Positions 40,247 through 49,655 of a stretch of 64,000 nucleotides of DNA are shown here, piece by piece; the first letter of the stretch is position 1; every line of letters starts with the position of its first letter. Both the position numbers and the translations under genes were made by a program. Source of the DNA: Pseudoflavonifractor sp. MSJ-37 (GTDB taxonomy: Bacteria > Bacillota > Clostridia > Oscillospirales > Oscillospiraceae); the NCBI RefSeq assembly GCF_018917965.1, contig NZ_JAHLPP010000005.1, forward strand, positions 124,001 to 188,000. The letters are read 5' to 3'. The notes below the pieces were generated by a model. It saw nothing but the letters and a program-made list of their open reading frames with translations. It did no database searches and was not told the DNA's origin.

Positions 40247-41569
40247 TTACTTCTTCAGGCGGGGATCCAGCGCGTCGCGCAGGCCGTCGCCGAACAGGTT
40301 GAAGGCCAGGATCATCACGCTGATGATGGCCGCCGGGATGACCAGGCGGTAGGTATAGCTGGTGAAGCCGCTCAGAGCGTCGCGGCACATGGAGCCCAGG
40401 CTGGTCAGCGGGGCGGAGACGCCCACGCCCAGATAGGACATGAAGGACTCCAGGAAGATCGCGGAGGGGATCTGGAGGCAGGTGGTCACCACGATCTGGC
40501 CGATGCAGTTGGGCAGCAGATGCCGGCGGATGATCCGCCCGCCGGAGGCGCCCAGGGCCCGGGCGGCGGTGACATACTCCTGCTGCTTGAGCTGGAGGAT
40601 CTGGCCGCGGATGATGCGGCTCATGCTCACCCAGTACAGCAGACCGAAGGAGATGAACATGGCGATCAGATTGGGGCCCAGGGTCCGCATGGACTCAGCC
40701 AGGCCGTTGCCCTGATGGTCGGTGATGAACTGGGTGATGTGGGGTTGGAGACTGGTGGAGATCAGCAGGATGACCAGCACCTCAGGCACGGAGTAGATCA
40801 CGTCCACGATGCGCTGCATCACCGCGTCCACCTTGCCGCCGCAGTAGCCGGAGATGGAGCCGTACAGAGCGCCGATCACCAGCACGATGAAGGCGGCGGC
40901 CAGGCCGATGATCATGGACACCCGGGTGCCGTACATGGTGCGGACCATGATGTCGCGGCCCAGCTTGTCGGTGCCGAACATATGGGGGAACACCTTCTCC
41001 CCGTCGGCCATCCGCTGGAGCTCCTTGTTGGAGTAGCCGAAGGCGTGCTTGTGGATGCCCAGGGCGGCGTAGACCTCCGCCTCGCTCATGCCGGCGTACT
41101 CGCCGCCGCTCTTGGCCTTGGCCCGGATGAGGGCCTCCTCCTTGCGGGTGAGGGTCTCGCCTTTGGCCTCGGCCTCCGCCCGGGCGTTGGCCACGGCGGT
41201 CTCCGGGTCGGCGGCGCTGGCGGCCTCCTGATACTGGGCCTGCTCCTCCAGCGTGTAGTGGTAGGGGAAGAGGTTCTCCGCGCCGATGTTCCGCTCGTCA
41301 TAGCCGTAGGGCACCAGCATGGGGCCCACGAAGGCGAAGAGCACCAGCAGGACGATCACGCCCAGGGCCACCATGGCCACCCCGTTCTTCCGCAGGCGCC
41401 GCCAGGCGTCGGACCAGTAGGAGACGCTCCTGCGGGCCTGGATGAAGTTCTCCTTCTCCTCCGGCTCCGCGGGGGCGAAGTCGTCCGGCGTCAGGCGGTC
41501 CCAGTCCAGCATGGCGTCCACGTCCGGCTGGAGAGAGCCGATGACCGGCTTTTTCTGCTTGTCCGCCAT
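40247..41569 (-). CDS. oppC: Oligopeptide ABC transporter permease OppC with enlarged outer loop
   Basis: A 440-aa permease, longer than the usual ~300. Residues 1-60 form a cytoplasmic extension, the first helix spans ~63-85 ([20 protein letters not shown]), then comes an insert of about 90 charged helical residues (104-192, rich in Ala/Glu/Lys, for example [20 protein letters not shown]) before the usual [20 protein letters not shown]. The permease core follows, with the EAA loop [20 protein letters not shown]. The insert faces outside, where it might touch OppA. It starts 3 nt after the oppB stop. Confidence 0.9.
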   Translation of the reverse strand: MADKQKKPVIGSLQPDVDAMLDWDRLTPDDFAPAEPEEKENFIQARRSVSYWSDAWRRLRKNGVAMVALGVIVLLVLFAFVGPMLVPYGYDERNIGAENLFPYHYTLEEQAQYQEAASAADPETAVANARAEAEAKGETLTRKEEALIRAKAKSGGEYAGMSEAEVYAALGIHKHAFGYSNKELQRMADGEKVFPHMFGTDKLGRDIMVRTMYGTRVSMIIGLAAAFIVLVIGALYGSISGYCGGKVDAVMQRIVDVIYSVPEVLVILLISTSLQPHITQFITDHQGNGLAESMRTLGPNLIAMFISFGLLYWVSMSRIIRGQILQLKQQEYVTAARALGASGGRIIRRHLLPNCIGQIVVTTCLQIPSAIFLESFMSYLGVGVSAPLTSLGSMCRDALSGFTSYTYRLVIPAAIISVMILAFNLFGDGLRDALDPRLKK

Positions 41570-41572
41570 AGG

Positions 41573-42529
41573 TCACTCTCCTTTCGTGATGTCGATCCGG
41601 GGATCCACCAGCTTATAGACCACGTCCACCACCAGGTTCATGATCACCACGAAGGCGGCCAGGAAGATGGTCACGCCCATGATGATGAAGTAGTCCCGGT
41701 TGGTGATGGACTGGACCAGGTAGCGGCCCAGTCCAGGGATGGAGAACACGCTCTCCACCACGAAGCCGCCGCACAGGGTGAAGGCCACCAGAGGCCCCAG
41801 ATAGGTGATGACGGGGATGAGGGCGTTGCGCAGGGCATGCTTGAAGATGATCTTGCCGCTCTTGAGGCCCTTGGCCCGGGCGGTCTTGATGTACTCCTGA
41901 CCGATCGCGTCCAGCATGGAGGACCGGGTCAGCCGTGCGGTATAGCACATGGGATAGAGGCCCAGGGCAAAGCAGGGCATGAAGTAGGCCTTGAGGCCCA
42001 GTCCGGCGTCGAAGATCGCGGTGAGCTGGGCGCTCTTCAGCAGCTGGGGCGCGATGGGCGAACAGAAGAGGATCAGCAGGAACGATGCCACCACGAAGCT
42101 GGGCATGGAGATGCCCAAGGTACAGACCACCCGCAGGAGGCTGTCGATCCATTTCCCCCGGTGATAGGCCGCCAGACAGCCCAGCAGGATGCCCACCGCC
42201 ACGGCCCAGACCAGCGCCATAGCGCCGATCTTGGCGGAGACAGGGAACATCTCCTTGATGATGTCCGTGACGGCGCGGCCCTTCTGCATCTTCAGAGACT
42301 CGCCCAGATCACCGTGGAGGGCTTTGTTCAGATAATTCACCATCTGCACCGGCAGAGGCTGGTCCAGGCCGTATTTCGCGTTCAGTGTGGCCTCCTGCTG
42401 AGGCGTCAGGGCTCTTTCCGAGGCAAACGGACTGCCGGGCACCGACATCATCAGCAGGAAGGTGACACAGGATACGACCAGGACCGTCACGATCGCCATG
42501 ACGATCCGCTTCAGGATATACTTTGCCAT
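41573..42529 (-). CDS. oppB: Oligopeptide ABC transporter permease OppB
   Basis: A 318-aa permease with six helices, first at residues 9-29 ([20 protein letters not shown]). EAA loop [20 protein letters not shown] then [20 protein letters not shown] and the C-terminal [20 protein letters not shown] are typical for OppB/DppB. First gene of oppBCDF. The amino-terminal [20 protein letters not shown] segment, outside the membrane, is also usual. Confidence 0.92.
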   Translation of the reverse strand: MAKYILKRIVMAIVTVLVVSCVTFLLMMSVPGSPFASERALTPQQEATLNAKYGLDQPLPVQMVNYLNKALHGDLGESLKMQKGRAVTDIIKEMFPVSAKIGAMALVWAVAVGILLGCLAAYHRGKWIDSLLRVVCTLGISMPSFVVASFLLILFCSPIAPQLLKSAQLTAIFDAGLGLKAYFMPCFALGLYPMCYTARLTRSSMLDAIGQEYIKTARAKGLKSGKIIFKHALRNALIPVITYLGPLVAFTLCGGFVVESVFSIPGLGRYLVQSITNRDYFIIMGVTIFLAAFVVIMNLVVDVVYKLVDPRIDITKGE

Positions 42530-42601
42530 TCCTTCACTTCCTTACAATACAATGTACTTTTCTCCGAGCGCCCGCGGCGAAAACGACCGCAGACAGGACA
42601 C

Positions 42602-42640
42602 GGAGGGACAGACCATTCGCTTCCGTGGGTCTGCCCCTCC
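42602..42640 (-). promoter_or_regulatory. Hairpin in the leader of oppBCDF
   Basis: GGAGGG-a-CAGACC pairs with GGTCTG-c-CCCTCC around a 13-nt loop, ~75 nt before the oppB start and within the ~180-nt leader. Confidence 0.45.
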
Positions 42641-42717
42641 GTTCTCATCGCTTCGTTTTTCGTTCTTTTTTAGTGATCGCGGCCGCTTCTTGCCGAACGC
42701 TATTATGCGGTCTGTCT

Positions 42718-42746
42718 ATTTTAACGTAGATCATGTCCACAGTCAA
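42718..42746 (-). promoter_or_regulatory. Sigma-A promoter of oppBCDF
   Basis: On the minus strand: TTGACT, 17 nt, TAAAAT. The region 42530-42803 holds only this promoter, the leader and no gene. Confidence 0.82.
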
Positions 42747-42803
42747 GAGACATTTGTTAGACGCAAGACCAGATATTCCCAGCCACTTCATTGCTTTTTT
42801 GTG

Positions 42804-43742
42804 TCACTTCGTTAAAGTTTCACCGGCTTCCGGCAGGACTGCGCTATATTTCTCCACCATCAGGTCCGGATAGTAAGACTCCTTGGCCTTCCGCAGGCCA
42901 GGGACACCCATGTCGTCCTCCCGGTTCAGCCAGCGGACCTCCGGGTGCTTCTCCCGGACATAGCGTGCGAACTCCTGGTTGATGATCGGGTAGGCCCCCC
43001 GCATATCGCCATAGGCCTTCTCGAAATGGACGTCATAGCAGTCCTTCCCCAGCGGGTCGCCCATGGTGAAGGCCACGACCTTCCCCTCGACCCGGATGAG
43101 GCCGCCCTCCATGCCCAGCTCCTCGAAGTGGTCCACCGCGTCCCGGATGGCGCCGTTCTCATAGCTCAGGTCCTGAGCCTCCTCGTCGCCCTCCCGCTCC
43201 CGGCTCTGGAGATACCAGTCCCGGTCCATAGCCAGGCACTCGTCCAGGTTGTCCCGGCACAGGGGCTCGAAGCGCCAGTCCTCCCAGGTCTTGGTGAAGT
43301 AGCTGATGTGGTTGCGCTTGTTGTGGAGCTTCTTGCCGGGCAAATCGGCCAGCCGGTCGATATCGTAGAGGTAGTCATAGCTGTCCCGCTCCGCGGTGAT
43401 GACGAAGCGGCCGGGATAGCGCCGCTCCAGCTCCGCGGCCTGATCCGCGTCCATGCCGGTCAGTCGGAAGCGCTCCCCCCGCTCTGCCGCATCCAGGCTC
43501 AGGTCCCGGAGGAGGACCGTCCGGTCCGTGCCGCCGGTGGGGTACAGATAGGCGTGGCCCAGCGGTCCCCGGAGGCGGACCACCAGGAAGCCGTCGGCCT
43601 CCCCCACCTCGTGCTGATAGGCCTTCCGCCACAGATAGAGGCTGGAGAAGCCGTACTCACAGCCCCGATGGTCCTCGCCCCGCGTCAGGGCGGCATCCAT
43701 CCAGGGCTTGTCCCGCAAGCCGATCGTGTGAAATTCGATCAT
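42804..43742 (-). CDS. DUF2156 protein (lysyl-phosphatidylglycerol synthase C-terminal-like)
   Basis: 312 aa from ATG 43742; the upstream extension of the frame has no ribosome site. It matches the stand-alone DUF2156/LPG_synthase_C fold, a double GNAT-like domain that transfers aminoacyl groups from tRNA to lipids or other acceptors. Seen: EYGFSSLYLWRKAY near the start, DYLYDIDRLADLPGKKLHNK then RNHISYFTKTW, and SYENGAIRDAVDHFEELGME, VVAFTMGDPLGKDCYDVHFE, KAYGDMRGAYPIINQEFARY and LNREDDMGVPGLRKAKESYY. No flippase domain, so it acts in the cytoplasm. Substrate unknown. Confidence 0.82.
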   Translation of the reverse strand: MIEFHTIGLRDKPWMDAALTRGEDHRGCEYGFSSLYLWRKAYQHEVGEADGFLVVRLRGPLGHAYLYPTGGTDRTVLLRDLSLDAAERGERFRLTGMDADQAAELERRYPGRFVITAERDSYDYLYDIDRLADLPGKKLHNKRNHISYFTKTWEDWRFEPLCRDNLDECLAMDRDWYLQSREREGDEEAQDLSYENGAIRDAVDHFEELGMEGGLIRVEGKVVAFTMGDPLGKDCYDVHFEKAYGDMRGAYPIINQEFARYVREKHPEVRWLNREDDMGVPGLRKAKESYYPDLMVEKYSAVLPEAGETLTK

Positions 43743-43967
43743 AATATCAAGATCCCTTTCTTTGATCTCGGCGGTGGGCCCGGACAGGCCCTGTCCCGCG
43801 TTTTCTTCTATTTTACGAGCGAAAACGGTGCTTTTTCTCCCGTATCGCTGGAATGCAGATGCCAAAATATCCTACCACAGAGCCGGGAGATACGCAAGAG
43901 GGAAAACACGGTGCCGGGCGTGTCCGCAGAACGGCCGCGGGCGGGCACGATGGCCCGCCCTTCAGTG

Positions 43968-44555
43968 TCAGTGTCTCACGCTCAGCACCGGCTGGAGCTG
44001 TTCTCCCCGGAGGGCCGCCTCGATCGTCTCGGGGACCCGGCTCAGGTCGGCCACCAGGGAGGTGGGCTTCCCCACCGGGTCATCCTGGCCGAAGGGCACG
44101 AAATAGATGTGCTTCTTGTCCAGCAGGGCCCCGATGTTCTTGGCCGCGCCCGCCAGGCCGTCGTTGGTGGAGACCGCCAGCACCACCGGGCGGCCATTGC
44201 GCAGGTGGGACTTGGCCGCCATGGTCACGGACGAGTCCGCGATCCCCGCCGCCAGCTTGGCCAGGGTGTTCCCCGTGCAGGGGCAGATCACCAGCACGTC
44301 CAGCAGCTTCTTGGGGCCGATCGGCTCGGCGCCCGCCACCGTGTCGACCGCAGGCCGGCCGCAGATCGACTCGATCTTGGCCCGGAACCCGGCGGCGGCG
44401 CCGAAGCGGGAGTCGGTGGAGGCGCTCCGCTCCGACAGGATCGGCGTCACCTCCCGGTACCGCCCTGCCACCTGCTCCAGTGCCTCCAGTGCCCGGGCGA
44501 AGGTGCAGAAGGACCCGGTGAGGGCGAAGCCCACGCGCTTGTCTTCCATGCTCAT
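43968..44555 (-). CDS. dpaB: Dipicolinate synthase subunit B
   Basis: 195 aa from ATG 44555, in ATGA overlap with the dpaA stop. It has the flavoprotein (HFCD/Dfp) fold of SpoVFB: RVGFALTGSFCTFARALEAL at the start, PVLVICPCTGNTLAKLAAG-like VLVICPCTGNTLAKLAAGIA in the middle, then SHLRNGRPVVLAVSTNDGLA and HIYFVPFGQDD. With DpaA it makes dipicolinic acid, stored with Ca2+ in the spore core; the genes act in the mother cell. Marks the host as a spore former. Confidence 0.9.
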   Translation of the reverse strand: MSMEDKRVGFALTGSFCTFARALEALEQVAGRYREVTPILSERSASTDSRFGAAAGFRAKIESICGRPAVDTVAGAEPIGPKKLLDVLVICPCTGNTLAKLAAGIADSSVTMAAKSHLRNGRPVVLAVSTNDGLAGAAKNIGALLDKKHIYFVPFGQDDPVGKPTSLVADLSRVPETIEAALRGEQLQPVLSVRH

Positions 44556-45427
44556 ACCCCCAATTCCTCCAGCATATGGCATACGGTGTCCTTGATGGCC
44601 CGCCCCGCCGTCACCGGGGCTACCTTCCCCGGCAGGGACAGGGCCCAGATGACCCGGACCCCCAGCCGGCGGGCCGCCTCCAGATCCACCCCGCCGGGAC
44701 GCGAGGCCAGGTCGATCACCAGACAGTCTTCTTTCAGATCCCCCAGCGCCTCCTCGTCCAGCACCCGGGCCGGCACCGTATTGATCACCAGGTCATAGCC
44801 GCACAGCCAGCCATGGAGCTCCCCGCTGTGTTCCACGCCGAAGCCCCTGGCCTGGATCCAGGCCAGGTCAGACCAGCGGCGGGCGGCCACGCTCACCCGG
44901 GCCCCCAGGGCCGCCAGCCGGGGCGCGAGGGCCTTCCCCAGCCGTCCGTAGCCGATCACCAGCACACGGCTCCCATGGAGGGTGATCGGCATCTCCTCCA
45001 TGGCCAGCTGGATGGCCCCCTCCGCCGTGGGCACCGCGTTGGCCACCGCCAGCTCCTCCCGGGCCAGATAGTCCCGTAGGACCAGTCCCCGGGCTTCCGC
45101 CAGCGCGGCAGCCGCCGGATCCACCCGGCCGGCGCACACCACCTGTCCCGGCCGCAGGCAGTCCAGCACGGCCCCCAGCGGGAAGCGCTCCCCGGAGAGG
45201 GGCGCGTTGAGCTCCGTCCCCTCCCCCAGCACCGGCAGGGGCAGGACCACGCAGTCCGCCCGCTCGATGCCGTCCAGCTCTTCGCTGGGCACGGCGCCTC
45301 CGCCGGGCTCTCCCGCCCGCTCCAGGGCGAAGGTATGCACATGGTGGCCCTCCTCGGCCAGCTGCCGGGCCAGGGCCGCCTGGCGCTGATCGCCGCCCAC
45401 CACCCATATGTTCCATTCATGTCTCAT
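44552..45427 (-). CDS. dpaA: Dipicolinate synthase subunit A
   Basis: A 291-aa protein of usual length. The N-terminal domain (WNIWVVGGDQRQAALARQLA) is the SpoVFA start; the C-terminal Rossmann domain has SRVLVIGYGRLGKALAPRLA and VSVAARRWSDLAWIQARGF with a GxGxxG-type NAD(P) loop. It opens the dpaAB pair, RBS GGGAGGAGCC. A mother-cell sigma-K-type promoter is expected in 45428-45515, but I could not identify one with confidence. Confidence 0.9.
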   Translation of the reverse strand: MRHEWNIWVVGGDQRQAALARQLAEEGHHVHTFALERAGEPGGGAVPSEELDGIERADCVVLPLPVLGEGTELNAPLSGERFPLGAVLDCLRPGQVVCAGRVDPAAAALAEARGLVLRDYLAREELAVANAVPTAEGAIQLAMEEMPITLHGSRVLVIGYGRLGKALAPRLAALGARVSVAARRWSDLAWIQARGFGVEHSGELHGWLCGYDLVINTVPARVLDEEALGDLKEDCLVIDLASRPGGVDLEAARRLGVRVIWALSLPGKVAPVTAGRAIKDTVCHMLEELGV

Positions 45428-45515
45428 GACAGGGCTCCTCCCTTTCCCGCTGACTGTGCCCCATCCTATTCCGCCCGTCGGCCGTACGTGAGCCGAAAAA
45501 AGATGCGTCCGGCAC

Positions 45516-45544
45516 TTGTGGCAGGGGCTTTTGGGTATTATAAT
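45516..45544 (+). promoter_or_regulatory. Sigma-A promoter of the TIGR04255 gene
   Basis: TTGTGG, 17 nt, TATAAT, with an ~115-nt leader before the ATG at 45667. Confidence 0.78.
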
Positions 45545-45666
45545 GGAACAGTATCCAGTTTTCCCTTGCGGCTTTGGTCCATGAGCATTATAATGTAGAA
45601 GAATATATCCAGTACAGGCGGGCCTCTGTGCGCCGCCCGAAGAAAATACAGGAGGAACACGATCCC

Positions 45667-46458
45667 ATGTTGTTTGCCAAATTCGAGCGCTGTGTCTACC
45701 AGAAGAGCCCGCTGATCGAGGTCATCTGCCAGCTCCGCTTCCCCACCATCCTCTCCATCGGCACCGAGGAGCCCGCCGCCTTCCAGGAGGCGATCCGCCA
45801 TGAGTTCCCCCAGTTCGTGGCCCGGCAGGAGCGCCCCGCTCCCAAGATCACCGGTCTGGGCACCCCCGACGCCAAGGTGGAGCAGCAGCCTCCCATCACC
45901 AACTATAACTTCATCACCCAGGACGGCTTCTGGAAGCTGAACCTGACCCAGAACTTCCTGGCCCTGTCCACCCTGCGCTACACCCGCTGGGAGGACTTCG
46001 CCCAGAAGCTGGACAAGGCCGTGGCCGCCTTCCTGGAGATCTACAAGCCCGACTTCTTCGAGCGGGTCGGCCTGCGCTATGTGAACGCCGTGTCCAAGGA
46101 GCGTTTGGGCCTGACCGAGCTCCTGTGGGACGATCTGATCCAGTCCCCCTATCTCGGCGTGCTGGGCGAGCCCGACGTGGACGAGAAGGCCGTCACCAAG
46201 TGTACGGTGGACGTGGAGACCCATCTGGCGGAGAACTGCCGCCTGAAGCTCCACGCCGGCCCCGGCCTGATCAACGGCGGCAAGCAGGACCCCAAGCCCC
46301 GCTTCATCCTGGATCAGGATCTGTCCACCTCCGGCCAGATCAAGCCCGACCAGCTGACCCACTCTCTGGAACTGCTCCACAACTACGCCGGCGGCCTGTT
46401 CCACGGCGCCATCACCGACGAGCTCCATGAGGCCATGGGCCCTGTGGCCGTGAAGTGA
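45667..46458 (+). CDS. TIGR04255 family protein
   Basis: 263 aa from ATG 45667, with AGGAGGAACACG upstream; a start 31 codons earlier lacks a ribosome site. The start FERCVYQKSPLIEVICQLRF corresponds to the conserved 'y.k.pi.ev...lrF' of this family, and NYNFITQDGFWKLNLTQNFL then LALSTLRYTRWEDFAQKL and FFERVGLRYVNAV are further conserved blocks. The family is scattered across bacteria and archaea, often near mobile or defence genes. Function is unknown. Single-gene unit here. Confidence 0.8.
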   Translation: MLFAKFERCVYQKSPLIEVICQLRFPTILSIGTEEPAAFQEAIRHEFPQFVARQERPAPKITGLGTPDAKVEQQPPITNYNFITQDGFWKLNLTQNFLALSTLRYTRWEDFAQKLDKAVAAFLEIYKPDFFERVGLRYVNAVSKERLGLTELLWDDLIQSPYLGVLGEPDVDEKAVTKCTVDVETHLAENCRLKLHAGPGLINGGKQDPKPRFILDQDLSTSGQIKPDQLTHSLELLHNYAGGLFHGAITDELHEAMGPVAVK

Positions 46459-46480
46459 GCCATCCCCCGGCCTGATGTCT

Positions 46481-46515
46481 TCCGCCCGCCCGCCGTGCCC
46501 GGCGCGGCGGGCGGA
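46481..46515 (+). terminator. GC-rich hairpin after the TIGR04255 gene
   Basis: Perfect 10-bp stem TCCGCCCGCC/GGCGGGCGGA, without a U-tract; a weak terminator at best. Confidence 0.4.
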
Positions 46516-46581
46516 CCAGTATCCATGACTCTCCCGCGGCCTCCGGCATCCCCGGAGGGACCGCCGAAAGTGTGATATGAG

Positions 46582-47109
46582 ATGAAAAAATTACTGATCG
46601 TAGTGGACTATCAGAAGGATTTCGTGGACGGCGCTCTGGGCTTCCCCGGCGCGGAGCGGCTGGACTCTCTGATCGCCCAGCGGATCGCGGACTACCGCGC
46701 CGCCGGAGATGACGTGGCGTTCACCTATGACACCCACGGCTCCGATTATGCCCACACCCAGGAGGGCCGGAAGCTCCCGCCCGCCCACTGCCTCTTCGGC
46801 ACCCCCGGCTGGGAGCTGTACGGCGAGACCGGCGCGGCCCATCTCCCCGGCGACCCGGTGTTCCGCAAGCCCACCTTCCCCTCCCTGGAGCTGGCCGAGT
46901 GGCTCAAGGGCCGCAGCTATGCCCAGGTGGAGCTGTGCGGGCTGGTGTCCCATATCTGCGTCCTCACCAACGCGGTGATGGTGAAGGCCGCCCTCCCCGA
47001 GACCGAGATCCTGGTTGACGCCCGGCTCACCGCCTCCTATGACCCAGCCCTCCATGAGAAGGCCCTGGACGTGCTGGAGGGCATCCAGATCACCGTCACC
47101 CACCGATGA
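46582..47109 (+). CDS. Nicotinamidase-like isochorismatase-family hydrolase
   Basis: A 175-aa cysteine hydrolase. Triad Asp9 (VVDYQKDF), Lys96 (FRKPTF) and Cys126 (SHICVLTN). Asp50 and His52 (YDTHGSDY) and His69 (PAHCLFG) fit the metal site of nicotinamidases (PncA), which deamidate nicotinamide to nicotinate. The next gene, nicotinate phosphoribosyltransferase, uses this product, so a nicotinamide salvage role is likely. Overall family certain, substrate inferred. Confidence 0.85.
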   Translation: MKKLLIVVDYQKDFVDGALGFPGAERLDSLIAQRIADYRAAGDDVAFTYDTHGSDYAHTQEGRKLPPAHCLFGTPGWELYGETGAAHLPGDPVFRKPTFPSLELAEWLKGRSYAQVELCGLVSHICVLTNAVMVKAALPETEILVDARLTASYDPALHEKALDVLEGIQITVTHR

Positions 47110-47129
47110 GAGGAAAGAGGAAACCTTTT

Positions 47130-48578
47130 ATGAAAGAACATATGAACCACACGATGCTCTTCGACTTCTACGAGCTCACCATGGGCAACGGCTATTTCCA
47201 GAGCGGCATGGCCGACCAGATCTGCTATTTCGACGTGTTCTTCCGCTCCGTGCCTGACGGGGGCGGCTTCGCCATCGCCGCCGGTCTGGAGCAGATCATC
47301 CACTATATCCAGGAGCTCCGCTTCGACGAGGAGGACATCGCCTATCTGCGGGGCAAGGGCTGCTTCTGCGAGGAGTTCCTGGACTATCTGCGGACCTTCC
47401 GCTTCTCCGGCGACATCTGGTCCGTGCCCGAGGGCACCCCCGTGTTCCCCCGGGAGCCGATCCTCACCGTCCGGGCCCCCGCCATCGAGGCCCAGTTCAT
47501 CGAGACCTTCCTGCTCCTGACCCTGAACCACCAGTCTCTGATCGCCACCAAGTCCAACCGGATCGTCCGGGCCGCCCAGGGCCGTCCCGTGTCCGAGTTC
47601 GGCTCCCGGCGGGCGCAGGGCCCCGACGCGGCCATCCTGGGCGCCCGGGCCTCCTATATCGCCGGGTGCGCCGGCACCGCCTGCACCCAGGCCGATGAGC
47701 TGTATGGCTCCCCTGCCGGCGGCACCATGGCCCACTCCTGGGTCCAGATGTTCCCCGACGAGTACACCGCCTTCAAGACCTACTGCGAGCTCTATCCCGA
47801 GTCCGCCACCCTGCTGGTGGACACCTATAATGTGCTCAAGTCCGGCGTGCCCAACGCGATCCGGGCCTTCAAGGAGGTCCTGCTCCCCAAGGGCATCACC
47901 AAGTGCGCCATCCGCCTGGACTCCGGCGACCTGACCTACCTCTCCCGAAAGGCCCGGCAGATGCTGGATGAGGCCGGCCTCACCGACTGTAAGATCGTGG
48001 CCTCCAACGCGCTGGACGAGTACCTGATCCGGGACCTGCTCCTCCAGGGGGCGGCCATCGACTCCTTCGGCGTGGGTGAGCGGCTGATCACCTCCAAGTC
48101 CGAGCCCGTGTTCGGCTGCGTCTACAAGCTGGCCGCCGTGGAGGACGCGGAGGGGAACATCATCCCCAAGATCAAGATCAGCGAGAACCCCTCCAAGATC
48201 ACCACCCCCCACTTCAAGAAGGTCTGCCGGATCTTCTCCAGGGACTCCGGCAAGGCCCTGGCCGACCTGGTCTGCCTCCGGGACGAGACCGTGGACGACT
48301 CCCAGCCGCTGGAGCTCTTCGATCCCGATGCAACCTGGAAGCGTAAGATCTTCACCAATGTGGAGGCCCGGGAGCTGATGGTCCCCATCTTCCAGCATGG
48401 TGAGCTGGTCTACAAGATCCCCTCAATCATCGAGAGCCGGGTGTACTGCGCGGCCCAGATCGATCTGCTGTGGGACGAAGTCAAGCGCTTCGAGAACCCC
48501 CACACCTACTATGTGGACCTGTCTCAGAAGCTCTGGAACACCAAGCAGGCCCTCCTCAAGGAACAGGGGAAGGACTGA
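47130..48578 (+). CDS. pncB: Nicotinate phosphoribosyltransferase
   Basis: 482 aa from ATG 47130, which has GAGGAAAGAGGAAAC upstream; an earlier in-frame ATG at 47106 overlaps the hydrolase stop. It converts nicotinate and PRPP (with ATP) to NaMN for NAD synthesis. Family blocks: MLFDFYELTMGNGYFQSGMA, FDVFFRSVPDGGGFAIAAGL, VSEFGSRRAQGPDAAILGAR then ASYIAGCAGTACTQADELYG, AHSWVQMFPDE and the phosphate-binding IRLDSGDLTYLS. Length fits the long bacterial form. Confidence 0.93.
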   Translation: MKEHMNHTMLFDFYELTMGNGYFQSGMADQICYFDVFFRSVPDGGGFAIAAGLEQIIHYIQELRFDEEDIAYLRGKGCFCEEFLDYLRTFRFSGDIWSVPEGTPVFPREPILTVRAPAIEAQFIETFLLLTLNHQSLIATKSNRIVRAAQGRPVSEFGSRRAQGPDAAILGARASYIAGCAGTACTQADELYGSPAGGTMAHSWVQMFPDEYTAFKTYCELYPESATLLVDTYNVLKSGVPNAIRAFKEVLLPKGITKCAIRLDSGDLTYLSRKARQMLDEAGLTDCKIVASNALDEYLIRDLLLQGAAIDSFGVGERLITSKSEPVFGCVYKLAAVEDAEGNIIPKIKISENPSKITTPHFKKVCRIFSRDSGKALADLVCLRDETVDDSQPLELFDPDATWKRKIFTNVEARELMVPIFQHGELVYKIPSIIESRVYCAAQIDLLWDEVKRFENPHTYYVDLSQKLWNTKQALLKEQGKD

Positions 48579-48597
48579 GGTCCTGGGCCCATATGGA

Positions 48598-48633
48598 AAA
48601 ACGCCCGGAGAGCGGCCGCTCTCCGGGCGTTTC
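48598..48633. terminator. Bidirectional terminator between pncB and dnaI
   Basis: An almost loop-free palindromic stem AACGCCCGGAGAGCGG and its complement, with AAAA before and TTTC after. Confidence 0.85.
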
Positions 48634-48640
48634 GTATTCG

Positions 48641-49651
48641 TTACCCCATGGGCCTCTGCTTGCGCAGGAGGCGGATGTCCTTCCCGTAGAAGGGCAGGAC
48701 CTGGTATTCGCCCTCCAAGCGGGAGGCGGTCTGGCCGGAGTAGCGGCGGCGGATCTCGTCCATGGACAGGTTGGTGGAGATCACCGTCTGCCGTCCGCCG
48801 GTCAGTCGGGTGTTGATCAGGGTATAGAGGGCGGTCTGGACGAAGGGGGTGGTCATCTCACTGCCCAAATCATCCAGGATCAGCAGGTCGCACTGGAGAT
48901 AGCGCCGGGTATCGTCCCGGGCGTCCCGGACGTCCAGCTCGTCTCTGGAGAACTTCTGCTCTTCAAAGCGGGCGAAGATGTTCACCGCCGTGTCGTAGAC
49001 CACAGACCAGCCCCGTTCGGCCACCAGCCGGGCGATGCAGGCGGACAGGAAGGTCTTGCCCAGCCCTGGCGCGCCGGTGAGGAGCAGGTTCTTATAGGCG
49101 AACTTGGGGAAGCGGCTGGCGTAGCTGTAACATACGTCCCGGATGAACTCCATCCGGGAGTGGGGGGACTCCGTCTCCCCGGGCCAAGGCTCGTCGCTGT
49201 AATAGTCCAGCGAGAAGGTATCGAAGGACTGCTCCCCCAAGTCCAGCAGCTTGGACAGCTCCCGGATCTGCTCCTGGGCACAGAGTTTCTTCAGACAGCC
49301 GCACATCTGGGCGCCCACCCAGCCCGTGTCCCCGCATTTGGGACAGGCGGGCTGGTCGTCCAGCGCGTCGGCGGGATAGCCGTGCTCCGTCAGCAGCTCG
49401 GTCCGGCGCTCCTGGAGGGCCTGGTTCTTCCGGCGGATGTCCTGGATGGCCGGGGCCGGGTCTTTCCCGTCCTTCAGCGAGGCCGCGATGATCTCCGTGA
49501 TGGTGCGCCTGAGCTGACGGTCGATCCGGGCCGTCTCCGGCAGGCGGCGGTAGATCTCCGCCCGGCGCTGTTCCTGAGCCTCTTGCCGGCGGCGGCGGTC
49601 CTCCGCCAGACGCTGGGAGGCCCGGCGGACCACATTGCCATCGTATCCCAT
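48641..49651 (-). CDS. dnaI: Replicative helicase loader (DnaI/DnaC-type AAA+ ATPase)
   Basis: 336 aa from ATG 49651. Residues 1-95 are helical, then a zinc site (CPKCGDTGWVGAQMCGC, Cys103-Cys119) as in DnaI, and a C-terminal AAA+ domain with Walker A GAPGLGKT (193-200), Walker B LLILDDLGSEMTTPF, sensor-1 VISTNLS and an arginine-finger-like SRLEGEYQVL. It loads the DnaB/DnaC helicase onto DNA. It follows dnaD by 4 nt. IstB-type transposition proteins are related, but no transposase is near. Confidence 0.88.
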   Translation of the reverse strand: MGYDGNVVRRASQRLAEDRRRRQEAQEQRRAEIYRRLPETARIDRQLRRTITEIIAASLKDGKDPAPAIQDIRRKNQALQERRTELLTEHGYPADALDDQPACPKCGDTGWVGAQMCGCLKKLCAQEQIRELSKLLDLGEQSFDTFSLDYYSDEPWPGETESPHSRMEFIRDVCYSYASRFPKFAYKNLLLTGAPGLGKTFLSACIARLVAERGWSVVYDTAVNIFARFEEQKFSRDELDVRDARDDTRRYLQCDLLILDDLGSEMTTPFVQTALYTLINTRLTGGRQTVISTNLSMDEIRRRYSGQTASRLEGEYQVLPFYGKDIRLLRKQRPMG

Positions 49652-49655
49652 CTCG

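Noticed and set aside
38975-42673. A 1232-codon open frame on + across the opp genes
   Set aside because: It lies antisense to oppF, oppD, oppC and oppB, which match known families over their full length. Long antisense frames are expected at this GC; the translation is His/Gly/Gln-rich with no domain and no ribosome site.
48641-49651. IstB transposition helper
   Set aside because: The AAA+ core is shared, but the DnaI-type zinc site, the operon with dnaD and the lack of a transposase favour a helicase loader.
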